Positions 12,466 through 19,031 of a stretch of DNA of 19,031 bases are shown here, piece after piece. The notes beneath the pieces are model-generated. The model searched no databases and was not told the DNA's origin. It saw only the letters and a program-made list of their open reading frames with translations. Position 1 is the first letter of the stretch. The number at the start of each line of letters is the position of its first letter. Made by a program: the position numbers and the translations under genes. This DNA is from an uncultured Mycoplasmatota bacterium (lineage in GTDB: Bacteria; Bacillota_I; Bacilli_A; RF39; UBA660). The stretch spans positions 1 to 19,031 of the forward strand of contig UQVP01000020.1 in assembly GCA_900544605.1 (NCBI GenBank), given 5' to 3'.

Positions 12466-15381
12466 ATGAATTATACACCACTTTATATAAAAACACATAA
12501 TTCTTTATTATCAAGTTTAATAAAAGAAACTGATTTAATAGAGTATGCTTTAAATAATAACTTAACCTCACTAACCATAACTGACAATAATATGTATGGT
12601 GTTATGGATTTTTACCACTTATGTATTAAAAACAATATTAAACCTATTATTGGTTTAGAAGTGGAGATAGATGGTTTAAAGATTGTTTTATATGGTAAAA
12701 ATTATGTTGGGTATCAAAATCTAATGAGCCTATCTACAATGATGTCAGAGGGTAGTATAACTTTTGATATTTTAAAAGAAAAAAGTTCTAATTTAATATG
12801 TGTAGTACCATTTAATAGTATGAGCTTGTATGAAAAATTAGAAGAAATATATGTTGATATATTTAAAGGATATAGTAATTATTTAGAGAGAAATAAATTA
12901 AATGGTAATAATTTAATTTATATTAATGAAGTATTATGTCTAGATAAGAAAGATGTTGATTATTTAAAATATTTAGAATCTATTAAGACAGGAATACCAG
13001 TTAGTGAAATAGAGATAGATAATAATGATTGTTATATTAGATGTGATACTAAAAGTGAATATCCTGATGATTTAAAGAACAATAAATATATTGTGGATAA
13101 CTGTAATATAACAATAAAAAAAGATAGTAATTTACTACCTATATATGATTGCCCTAATAACTTGTCAAGTTATGAATATTTAAAGAAATTATGTGTAGAT
13201 GGTATGAAAAAAATATTTGGGAATACTGCTCCTAAAATATATATAGATAGATTAAAATACGAGTTAGAAATTATAAATAAAATGGGATTTTGTAATTATT
13301 TCTTAGTAGTATGGGATTATGTTAAGTATGCTAAGGAAAATGATATTTTAGTTGGACCTGGAAGAGGTAGTGCGGCTGGCTCTTTAGTTTCTTATTTACT
13401 TAATATAACAACTGTTGATCCAATTAAATATAATCTTCTTTTTGAAAGATTTTTAAATCCTGAGAGAGTTACAATGCCCGATATTGATATTGATTTTGAA
13501 TACACCAGAAGAGAAGAAGTAGTAGAATATTGTATTAATAAATATGGTATCAAAAAGGTAGCGCCTATTATAACATTTGGTACTTTAGGGGCTAAGCAGG
13601 CTGTCAGAGATGTTGGAAGAGGATTAAATATTAGTTCAAAATCTATAGATGTTTTGTGCAATTTAATTGATTCTAAATTAACCTTAGTTGAAAATTATAA
13701 GCAAAATAAAAAAATAAAAGATTATTTGGATATTAATCAGAATCTAAAAAAATTATATAAGATTGCTTCTAAAATAGAGGGATTAAAAAGACATACAAGT
13801 ATTCATGCGGCTGGTATAGTGATGAGTAATGTTAATCTTGACACAGTAATTCCTCTTGATAAAAGTCATGGTACATTTTATACAACTGGGTATTCAATGG
13901 ATTATTTAGAAGAATTAGGTTTACTAAAAATGGACTTTCTAGCACTTCGTAATTTATCTTTGATTAAAGATGTATTAAAAGAAATACCAGAATTAACATT
14001 TGATACAATTCCTATGGATGATAAAAAAGCTATAAATATTTTTACAACTGTAAACACATCAGGAATATTTCAGTTTGAATCACAGGGAATGATGAATTTT
14101 TTAAGAAAGTTTAAACCGGATTCGTTTGAAGATGTAGTTGCATCTATTGCGTTATTTAGACCAGGACCAATGAATAATATTGATTCTTATATTAAACGAA
14201 AACAAGGTAAAGAGAAGATAGATTATATAGATCCAAGTTTAGAAGGTATTTTAAAACCAACATATGGAATAATTATTTATCAGGAACAAATAATGCAGAT
14301 AGCGAATGTTATGGCAGGTTATTCTTTTGGTGAAGCAGATATTTTAAGACGCGCAATGAGTAAGAAAAAAGAAGATGTAATGCTTGCTGAAAAAGATAAA
14401 TTTATTGAAAGAAGTATCAAGAGAGGATACTCTAAAGAGATAGCAGAAAAAGTATATAACTTAATTTTAAAGTTCGCATCTTATGGATTTAATAGAGCAC
14501 ACTCAGTTGCTTATTCTGTGATTGCTTATAAAATGGCCTACTTAAAGAGTCATTATCCTTACCTATATATGAATAGTTTACTTACAATGAATATAGGTAG
14601 TGAGTCTAAAATAAAAGAATATATATATGAATGTCGTTTAAATAACATCAATATTTTACCTCCTAATATAAATGAAAGTAGTAATATTTTTAAAGTTGAT
14701 GGTAATAATATTAGATATCCTTTAACAGGTATTAAAAGTGTTGGTGTTAATGTTATTAATTCTATTTTAGAGGAAAGAAGCAAAGAAAACTTTAAAGATA
14801 TATATGATTTTATTAATAGATGTTATGGTAAAAGTGTTAATAAAAAAACTATAGAGAGTTTGATTTTTGCTGGATGTTTTGATACATTTGGATACAATAG
14901 AAATACTTTGTATACTAATTTAGATATGCTTTTAAATTATGGCGAAATTGGAGGTATTTTAGAAAGTGATGATTCTTTAAAACCTGTAATTAAAGAAGTA
15001 GATGAATATTCAAGAAAAGAATTGCTTTTAAATGAACTATCAGTTTTTGGTTTTTATTTAAGTGGTCATCCAACTTTAGATTACAAGCTAAAATATCCTA
15101 AAGTAGCTAATTTAAGTGATTTAAGTGTATATTTTGATAGAAATATTGAAACTATAGTATATGTTGAAAAAATTAAGGAAATAAAAACTAAAAAAGATGA
15201 AAAAATGGTGTTTGTTACAGGAAGCGATGAACTTACAACTGTTGATATTGTTTTATTTCCTCGCATTTATAATGAATATAATAATTTTAGCGTTGGAGAT
15301 GTCTTAAAAATAACTGGTAAAGTTGAAAAGCGTTTTGATAAACTGCAAATTGTTTTAAGAACTTTAGAGAAGTTAGATTGA
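12466..15381 (+). CDS. dnaE: DNA polymerase III alpha subunit, DnaE type
   Basis: A 971-residue C-family polymerase starting at ATG 12466 after AGGAGG (12453-12458). Domains in order: PHP (about 1-210), palm with GPGRGSAAGS at 297-306 and the catalytic PDIDIDF motif (D339, D341, D343), a third conserved acidic residue in KMDFLALRNL (D490), fingers and thumb (LFRPGPMNN; YGIIIYQEQIMQIA; FNRAHSVAYSVIAYKMAYLKSHYP), a helix-hairpin-helix region, and a C-terminal OB fold (about 895-971). There is no exonuclease insert, so it is DnaE and not PolC. In Bacillota DnaE usually extends primers while PolC is the main replicase. It is shorter than B. subtilis DnaE (1115). The PHP metal ligands are largely lost: the first motif reads KTHNSLLS and TDH is replaced by TDN, so proofreading or pyrophosphatase activity there is unlikely. 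Confidence 0.96.
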   Translation: MNYTPLYIKTHNSLLSSLIKETDLIEYALNNNLTSLTITDNNMYGVMDFYHLCIKNNIKPIIGLEVEIDGLKIVLYGKNYVGYQNLMSLSTMMSEGSITFDILKEKSSNLICVVPFNSMSLYEKLEEIYVDIFKGYSNYLERNKLNGNNLIYINEVLCLDKKDVDYLKYLESIKTGIPVSEIEIDNNDCYIRCDTKSEYPDDLKNNKYIVDNCNITIKKDSNLLPIYDCPNNLSSYEYLKKLCVDGMKKIFGNTAPKIYIDRLKYELEIINKMGFCNYFLVVWDYVKYAKENDILVGPGRGSAAGSLVSYLLNITTVDPIKYNLLFERFLNPERVTMPDIDIDFEYTRREEVVEYCINKYGIKKVAPIITFGTLGAKQAVRDVGRGLNISSKSIDVLCNLIDSKLTLVENYKQNKKIKDYLDINQNLKKLYKIASKIEGLKRHTSIHAAGIVMSNVNLDTVIPLDKSHGTFYTTGYSMDYLEELGLLKMDFLALRNLSLIKDVLKEIPELTFDTIPMDDKKAINIFTTVNTSGIFQFESQGMMNFLRKFKPDSFEDVVASIALFRPGPMNNIDSYIKRKQGKEKIDYIDPSLEGILKPTYGIIIYQEQIMQIANVMAGYSFGEADILRRAMSKKKEDVMLAEKDKFIERSIKRGYSKEIAEKVYNLILKFASYGFNRAHSVAYSVIAYKMAYLKSHYPYLYMNSLLTMNIGSESKIKEYIYECRLNNINILPPNINESSNIFKVDGNNIRYPLTGIKSVGVNVINSILEERSKENFKDIYDFINRCYGKSVNKKTIESLIFAGCFDTFGYNRNTLYTNLDMLLNYGEIGGILESDDSLKPVIKEVDEYSRKELLLNELSVFGFYLSGHPTLDYKLKYPKVANLSDLSVYFDRNIETIVYVEKIKEIKTKKDEKMVFVTGSDELTTVDIVLFPRIYNEYNNFSVGDVLKITGKVEKRFDKLQIVLRTLEKLD

Positions 15382-15406
15382 CAAAAATAGTAAATTAAAT
15401 TATACT
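15378..15406 (+). promoter_or_regulatory. Promoter of the two small prepilin genes
   Basis: A near-consensus promoter: TTGACA (15378-15383), a 17-base spacer and TATACT (15401-15406). The -35 box overlaps the dnaE stop codon (15379-15381). Confidence 0.75.
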
Positions 15407-15423
15407 TTATAGTAGGTGAGAGT

Positions 15424-15807
15424 ATGAAAAAACGTGGTTTTACTTTAATTGAATTATTAGGAGTAATAATTGTATTGGGATTATTAGCAGTAATAACAGC
15501 TCCTAAGGTAATTGATTCTATTAATGATTCAAGAGAAAAAGCTTATAATAATCAAATAAATTCTTTAATAAGTGCTGCTAAAAAATGGGGTACTAGTAAT
15601 AGTGAGAAGTTACCAGATGAAGAAAGTGGAGAACAAAAATCTTTAAAATTTTCAACACTAGTAGATGAAGGCTATATTAAGCAAACAAAAATTATAAATC
15701 CTAAGACTGATGAAGAGTTAAGTGGATGTATTAAAATAAGTTATGATCAAGAATATTCTCAATATAAATATGAATATACAGATGATAAAACATTTTGTGG
15801 CAGGTAG
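15424..15807 (+). CDS. Small type IV prepilin-like protein 1
   Basis: A 127-residue protein with GGTGAG (15415-15420) upstream. It has a class III prepilin signal: MKKRG, cleavage before FTLIE, Glu at mature position 5, then a hydrophobic helix LLGVIIVLGLLAVITAPKVI. The remainder is a small globular domain rich in Lys, Ser and Tyr. It has two cysteines near the end (SGCIKISY and FCGR) that could close a pilin-type disulfide loop. Such proteins are cleaved by a prepilin peptidase and assembled into type IV or com-like pili. No peptidase, ATPase or platform protein is in the window. The next gene is a paralogue and probably shares its transcript. Specific pilus role (major, minor or competence) cannot be told. 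Confidence 0.88.
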   Translation: MKKRGFTLIELLGVIIVLGLLAVITAPKVIDSINDSREKAYNNQINSLISAAKKWGTSNSEKLPDEESGEQKSLKFSTLVDEGYIKQTKIINPKTDEELSGCIKISYDQEYSQYKYEYTDDKTFCGR

Positions 15808-15814
15808 GTGAGTT

Positions 15815-16186
15815 ATGAAACGTGGATTTACATTAATTGAATTATTAGCAGTAATTGTAGTGTTAGGACTTATTGCTGTTGTTATTACTCCTGTAATAAC
15901 TGATACTTTAAACGATTCTAGAGAAGATGCTTATCAAAAACAAGTTGATAATTTAATAAAAGCAGCAAATACATGGAGTATTAAAAATCCTGATAAACTA
16001 CCAAGTAAAGATAACAAAACATTTTTATCTTTGGATACTTTAACCGAGGATGGAATTGTTGAAGATGATGAAATTATTAATCCTAAGACTAGAAAAAAAA
16101 TGGAAGGTTGTATTTCCATTTCTTATAGTTCAACTTATAATCAGTATGAATATAAATATATAAGTGATAATAACTCATGTAAATAG
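15815..16186 (+). CDS. Small type IV prepilin-like protein 2
   Basis: A 123-residue paralogue of the preceding protein, 8 bases downstream, with AGGTGAG (15806-15812) as ribosome binding site. The signal is MKRG then FTLIELLAVIVVLGLIAVVITPVI. The two proteins line up over their whole length: INDSREKAYNNQINSLISAAKKW versus LNDSREDAYQKQVDNLIKAANTW split into matching blocks, both with INPKT and a final cysteine pair (EGCISISY and SCK). They therefore arose by tandem duplication and have since diverged. A terminator with a UUCG loop immediately follows, so the two-gene unit ends here. Likely a second minor pilin of the same filament. Confidence 0.88.
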   Translation: MKRGFTLIELLAVIVVLGLIAVVITPVITDTLNDSREDAYQKQVDNLIKAANTWSIKNPDKLPSKDNKTFLSLDTLTEDGIVEDDEIINPKTRKKMEGCISISYSSTYNQYEYKYISDNNSCK

Positions 16187-16215
16187 AACTTAAAATTTCG
16201 ATTTTAAGTTTTTTT
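16187..16215 (+). terminator. Intrinsic terminator of the prepilin pair
   Basis: AACTTAAAAT (16187-16196) and ATTTTAAGTT (16201-16210) form a perfect 10-bp stem capped by TTCG, followed by T (16211-16215). It sits between the convergent prepilin 2 and sspI-like genes and overlaps the end of the latter. Confidence 0.85.
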
Positions 16216-16417
16216 ATAATGAATTTTTTAAAATATTAAGAATAAAATCTTTACCACTTTCATCAGTGTTTTGCCACAATATTTCAAAAAACACTCCCAT
16301 CCCAGGTAAAGTTATTTCGTCATTTTCTTTTAATGAAGATTCAATAGAATCTTTTATATCTTTAATATCAGAATCTTTAAAGTTACTTTTAATATGTTCT
16401 CTAATATCAATATTCAT
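16214..16417 (-). CDS. sspI: Small acid-soluble spore protein, SspI type
   Basis: A 67-residue minus-strand protein starting MNIDIREHIKSNF, with AAAGGG nine bases upstream of its start. The C-terminal half LPGMGVFFEILWQNTDES is the characteristic signature of SspI, a minor small acid-soluble spore protein made in the forespore. The N-terminal half aligns in layout with SspI: D/N-rich start, then an acidic helix DIKDSIESSLKENDEI. Length is close to the 65-72 residues of the family. The presence of this gene argues that the organism forms spores or descends from spore-formers. A sequence resembling a sigma-G promoter lies upstream. It is a single gene, flanked by the prepilin terminator and a divergent membrane-protein gene. 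Confidence 0.82.
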   Translation of the reverse strand: MNIDIREHIKSNFKDSDIKDIKDSIESSLKENDEITLPGMGVFFEILWQNTDESGKDFILNILKNSL

Positions 16418-16437
16418 AAAATCAACCCTTTCTATTA

Positions 16438-16466
16438 TATTATGAAAATAAACAAAAAAATTATGC
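16438..16466 (-). promoter_or_regulatory. Candidate sigma-G/F-type promoter of the sspI-like gene
   Basis: On the minus strand GCATA (16466-16462), a 17-base spacer and CATAATA (16444-16438) match the forespore consensus (GHATR, about 18 bases, CATnHTA). The predicted transcript would start very close to the ribosome binding site, and a TATAAT overlaps the -10, so this is tentative. Confidence 0.35.
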
Positions 16467-16472
16467 TTAATA

Positions 16473-16501
16473 TTTAAAAAAAAATAAATATATGTTATAA
16501 T
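16473..16501 (+). promoter_or_regulatory. Promoter of the single-pass membrane protein gene
   Basis: TTTAAA (16473-16478), a 17-base spacer and TATAAT (16496-16501) with a TG one base upstream (extended -10). GGAGGTG at 16514-16520 is the ribosome binding site of ATG 16525. Confidence 0.55.
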
Positions 16502-16524
16502 TAATCTATAGTCGGAGGTGTGAT

Positions 16525-16926
16525 ATGCGAGAATCTATGTGGGGTGTATTTGTTTTGGTAGTAGGAGTAGTACTAATCTTACTTATATATTTGTTTCAAG
16601 GAATAACAAATACTGATGAACATAATTATTATTTATTAAAAGAAACAACTGAATCTTCGATGTTAGATGCTGTTGATGTTGCAGATTATCGTGTCACAGG
16701 GAAAATTTCTATAAATAGAGAAAAATTTGTTGAAGTGTTTGTAAGAAGATTTGCTGAAAATGCTGATTTATCTAATAGCTACGTGATTGAAATTTATGAT
16801 ATTGTAGAGGAACCTCCTAAAGTAAGTTTACTTGTAAAAACAAAAAAAGGTGCTCAAGTTACTTCTGATAAGGTAGAATTTGATATTACTAATAGATTGG
16901 ATGCAATTTTAGAGACTGTTAAGTAG
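16525..16926 (+). CDS. Single-pass membrane protein of unknown function, 133 aa
   Basis: The product opens with MRESMWG and one hydrophobic helix (VFVLVVGVVLILLIYLFQGI), then a 105-residue domain predicted to be outside the cell. The domain begins with NTDEHNYYLLKETTESSMLDAVDVADYR, mostly helical. It continues with beta-type sequence (GKISINREKFVEVFVRRFAENA, VIEIYDIVEEPPKVSLLVKT) ending FDITNRLDAILE. An N-terminal helix directly before a Glu-rich helical stretch resembles pseudopilin or TadE-like layout, but there is no GFTLIE-type cleavage signal. It has its own promoter and a terminator that overlaps its stop codon. Its position between prepilin genes suggests a pilus- or envelope-related role; that is association only. 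I do not recognise the family with certainty. Confidence 0.8.
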   Translation: MRESMWGVFVLVVGVVLILLIYLFQGITNTDEHNYYLLKETTESSMLDAVDVADYRVTGKISINREKFVEVFVRRFAENADLSNSYVIEIYDIVEEPPKVSLLVKTKKGAQVTSDKVEFDITNRLDAILETVK

Positions 16927-16936
16927 TCTCTTTTTT
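16911..16936 (+). terminator. Intrinsic terminator overlapping a stop codon
   Basis: AGAGACT (16911-16917) pairs with AGTCTCT (16925-16931), followed by a run of T to 16936. The stop TAG (16924-16926) is within the hairpin. Confidence 0.8.
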
Positions 16937-16937
16937 C

Positions 16938-16966
16938 TTGACATTAATTAATAAAAAATATAAAAT
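16938..16966 (+). promoter_or_regulatory. Promoter of the large prepilin-like gene
   Basis: TTGACA (16938-16943), a 17-base spacer and TAAAAT (16961-16966), directly after the preceding terminator and about 45 bases before ATG 17011. Confidence 0.65.
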
Positions 16967-17010
16967 TAATGTGTAAGATAGATAAACTAATTAGAAAAAG
17001 GAGAAGTGCT

Positions 17011-18954
17011 ATGAAAAAAAATTTTGGTTTTACTTTAATTGAGTTATTAGCTGTATTAGTGGTGCTTGCTATACTAGCTGCTGTAATAACACCACAAATA
17101 TCAAAATCTATAGAGCAGTCAAAAATGAAAACAGCTATAGAAAGTGCTAATGGTGTTATTAGAACTGTAGAATCTTATATGATTTCTTCAAATAAAAAAT
17201 ATGGCAAAGTTGATTTATTAAGTTCTGATTTAAAATATTCGGGGGCTAAACCTCAAGCTGGTGAAGCTGAAATAAATAAAGAAGGAAAAATTAGACTTTA
17301 TACTTATTTTAATAATTATTGTGTAACAAAAGAGTATGATAAAGAACCTTATGCTACAAAGATGTCTAAAGAATTATGTGGTTGGTTTGCAACTGATAAC
17401 TATGAAAATGAAGAAAATAAAAGTGGTTCTGTTTTGACATTTGATAGTAATGATACAAATAATGAAGTAGTAAATTATATAATTAAAGGTAACTCTACGC
17501 AAACTACAAGAAGTGGTAAAAATATACTAAATATGGCTAATTTTACAACATCTTTTACTAATAGTTATTATGAAAATAAAGCAACAAATTTTAAATTGAC
17601 TGCAGGAAAAACTTATACACTTTCTTTTAATTATAGAGTAAATTCAGCAGGAGCAGCACTATCAACAGGGGTAGGATATGGAACAAGTTATTATTCTGCT
17701 GATATTGTTTATGGTAAAGCATATCCAAATCAAACATCTGGTAGACAATCAGTAACATTCACTGTTCCTTCAAATCTTGCTGATGGTAATTATTTATTTG
17801 TAAGATTTGCACGAACAGGTTCATCTACATCTGCTAGTGTAGTTATTTCTTCAATACAATTAGAAGAAGGAGAAAAGGCAACGACATATGAACCATATGG
17901 GGCAATGCCAAGTATAGAATTTCCAAGTGAAATAGGTTCAACAGGAGATTTATTAACAACGGGTAATTGTGCAAGTTATGGTAGTGATGCTTGTGATAAT
18001 ATTGGCAAATATGTAATACCTGTAAAAGTAAGTGGTAAAAATATATTTGATTATAATAATATTCCAGCAACACTTGGTTCAAAACAGGATAATGGTTATT
18101 ATACTAATAAAATATCTAATATTAGAATATATACTTATCAAACTTTAAAACACTATATAGGAAAAAAAGTAACAGTTTCCTTTGATCTTACAACTAGTGA
18201 GGATGGAACATTTTGGATATATCCTTATCAAACTAATGGTATAGGAATTAGATTTTCTATGATTTCTAAAGAAATGAAAGCTAATACTAAAACAAGAATA
18301 ACAGCAACAGGTGTTGTAGAAGTATTAGGTACTAATGAAACTTATTCTCCAGGAGAGATAATAGTTTATAAAAATGGTTATACAGGTTCATATTTAGTTA
18401 ATAACATTCAATTTGAAGTAAGTGAACAAGCAACTGATTATGAAGCTTATAACGGAAAAACAACTAATATCTATTTAGATGAACCATTAAGAAAAGTAGG
18501 AAATTATGTAGATTATATAGATTATAATAATAAAAAAATAGTAAGGAATGTAAAAGAAAGAGTTTATACTGGTAAAGAATATTGGTATGCAGATGGAACA
18601 TCTTATGTGTTTGATTCAACAGAAGCATTTATAAAAAGTACTAAAGGTTCATTGTTGAGTAATATTGCTTTTTATGCTAGTACTAAAAATAATGATAATT
18701 TTAATTTTGCAAGAAGTGGAGCTGGATATATTGAATTTAATGCTTTAAATAAAGGATATACTGTAGCAACATGGAAACAATATCTTGTTAATAAATATAA
18801 TTCAGGTAGTCCTGCTAAAGTTCAATATGATATAGCAACACCAGAAGAACAGACAATTGATTTACCTTCAATAGAATCAAATGGCAACATAAGAAATGTT
18901 AGTTTAGGATGTAATACGGCAGCTTCTTCTATTAGTTTTTCAATTACTAAATAA
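17011..18954 (+). CDS. Large prepilin-like adhesin with phage-tail-type modules, 647 aa
   Basis: The start is set at ATG 17011, after AAAAAGGAGAAG (16995-17006); the frame extends 14 codons upstream but lacks a binding site there. The N-terminus is a prepilin signal (MKKNFG then FTLIELLAVLVVLAILAAVI) and a pilin helix. After about residue 130 the body changes character. Two related modules follow: one from SGKNILNM to IQLEEGEKATTYEPYGAM, one from SGKNIFDY to IQFEVSEQATDYEAYNG. Each reads as a jelly-roll, carbohydrate-binding-like domain. YEPYGAMPSIEFPSEI, the YLDEPLRKVGNYVDYIDY stretch and VQYDIATPEEQTIDL are phrases I know from minor tail and baseplate proteins of Bacillota phages. The protein is thus several times longer than a normal pilin and looks like a surface-displayed binding protein. 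No GC-rich variable tail is present here. Confidence 0.85.
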   Translation: MKKNFGFTLIELLAVLVVLAILAAVITPQISKSIEQSKMKTAIESANGVIRTVESYMISSNKKYGKVDLLSSDLKYSGAKPQAGEAEINKEGKIRLYTYFNNYCVTKEYDKEPYATKMSKELCGWFATDNYENEENKSGSVLTFDSNDTNNEVVNYIIKGNSTQTTRSGKNILNMANFTTSFTNSYYENKATNFKLTAGKTYTLSFNYRVNSAGAALSTGVGYGTSYYSADIVYGKAYPNQTSGRQSVTFTVPSNLADGNYLFVRFARTGSSTSASVVISSIQLEEGEKATTYEPYGAMPSIEFPSEIGSTGDLLTTGNCASYGSDACDNIGKYVIPVKVSGKNIFDYNNIPATLGSKQDNGYYTNKISNIRIYTYQTLKHYIGKKVTVSFDLTTSEDGTFWIYPYQTNGIGIRFSMISKEMKANTKTRITATGVVEVLGTNETYSPGEIIVYKNGYTGSYLVNNIQFEVSEQATDYEAYNGKTTNIYLDEPLRKVGNYVDYIDYNNKKIVRNVKERVYTGKEYWYADGTSYVFDSTEAFIKSTKGSLLSNIAFYASTKNNDNFNFARSGAGYIEFNALNKGYTVATWKQYLVNKYNSGSPAKVQYDIATPEEQTIDLPSIESNGNIRNVSLGCNTAASSISFSITK

Positions 18955-18959
18955 TTTTA

Positions 18960-18989
18960 TTGACAACAATAAAAAAAATTATGTATAAT
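18960..18989 (+). promoter_or_regulatory. Near-consensus promoter at the window end
   Basis: TTGACA (18960-18965), an 18-base spacer and TATAAT (18984-18989), followed by the repeated leader shared with 10951-10995. Confidence 0.75.
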
Positions 18990-19014
18990 TAGTATAGTAA
19001 AGGAAAGTGGTAGT

Positions 19015-19031
19015 ATGGTTAACATAGCTTC
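19015..19031 (+). CDS. Start of an unidentified gene, cut by the window end
   Basis: ATG 19015 follows AAAGGAAAG (18999-19007) and a strong promoter; only MVNIA plus two bases are visible. The leader copy at 10951-10995 also runs into ATGGTTAA. In that copy a hairpin and a pilin gene follow, so another prepilin unit may lie just beyond the window. Confidence 0.35.

Noticed and set aside
16525..16926. Calling the 133-residue membrane protein a prepilin
   Set aside because: It lacks the G-F-T-L-I-E cleavage signal and Glu5; only its position among prepilin genes suggests a link.
1..19031. DGR template repeat or reverse transcriptase inside the window
   Set aside because: No other GC-rich segment resembling 11897-12070 is visible on either strand, and no frame encodes a reverse transcriptase with the YxDD motif.

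Overview
The window is AT-rich DNA (roughly 25-30% GC by eye) with short intergenic gaps, AGGAGG-type ribosome binding sites and sigma-A-like promoters. It looks like a chromosomal segment of a low-GC Bacillota (Firmicutes) bacterium. Supporting markers are the yqeG-yqeH pair, a DnaE-type polymerase with a degenerate PHP domain, an Rnf complex, ribosomal protein L28 and a small acid-soluble spore protein of the SspI type. The last of these suggests a spore-former or its recent descendant. An uncultured gut Bacilli or Clostridia lineage is plausible, but the sequence alone does not settle this.

Layout. 1-702: the 3' tail of an unknown gene, abruptly joined to the 3' half of a D-alanyl-D-alanine carboxypeptidase (dacA-like) gene. 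746-3261: a helical protein of unknown function, a TspO/MBR membrane protein, the HAD phosphatase YqeG and the circularly permuted GTPase YqeH. 3331-5109: a HerA-type ATPase. 5171-9858: a compact rnf operon (C, D fused to G-like domains, a 31-residue membrane peptide, E, A, a 34-residue cysteine-rich membrane peptide, and an unusually short B). 9875-12110: an accessory-looking patch with a DinD homologue, a short independent transcription unit, and a frameshifted type IV pilin-like gene. The 3' end of that pilin gene is a GC-rich, A-poor, cysteine-containing segment with the hallmarks of a diversity-generating retroelement (DGR) variable region. 12128-12325 (minus): rpmB. 12466-15381: dnaE. 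15424-18954: two tandem small prepilins, an SspI-like spore protein on the minus strand, a single-pass membrane protein, and a 647-residue prepilin-like protein whose body resembles phage tail/adhesin modules. The window closes on a strong promoter and the first codons of another gene; this copy repeats the leader found upstream of the hypervariable pilin.

How the genes fit together. The Rnf complex would couple ferredoxin:NAD+ electron transfer to ion translocation, but this version is rearranged. Its RnfG-type flavin domains are tandem and carried on RnfD, a tiny membrane peptide occupies the rnfG slot, and RnfB is reduced to its membrane anchor plus one Fe-S module. The pilin-like genes share the class III (GFTLIE) signal and would need a prepilin peptidase and assembly ATPase encoded elsewhere. 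They look like a surface-display set of two minor pilins, one large adhesin-like pilin and one with a candidate hypervariable tip. No reverse transcriptase or template repeat lies in the window, so any DGR would have to act in trans. Many intrinsic terminators overlap the stop codon of the gene they end, a recurring compact arrangement here.
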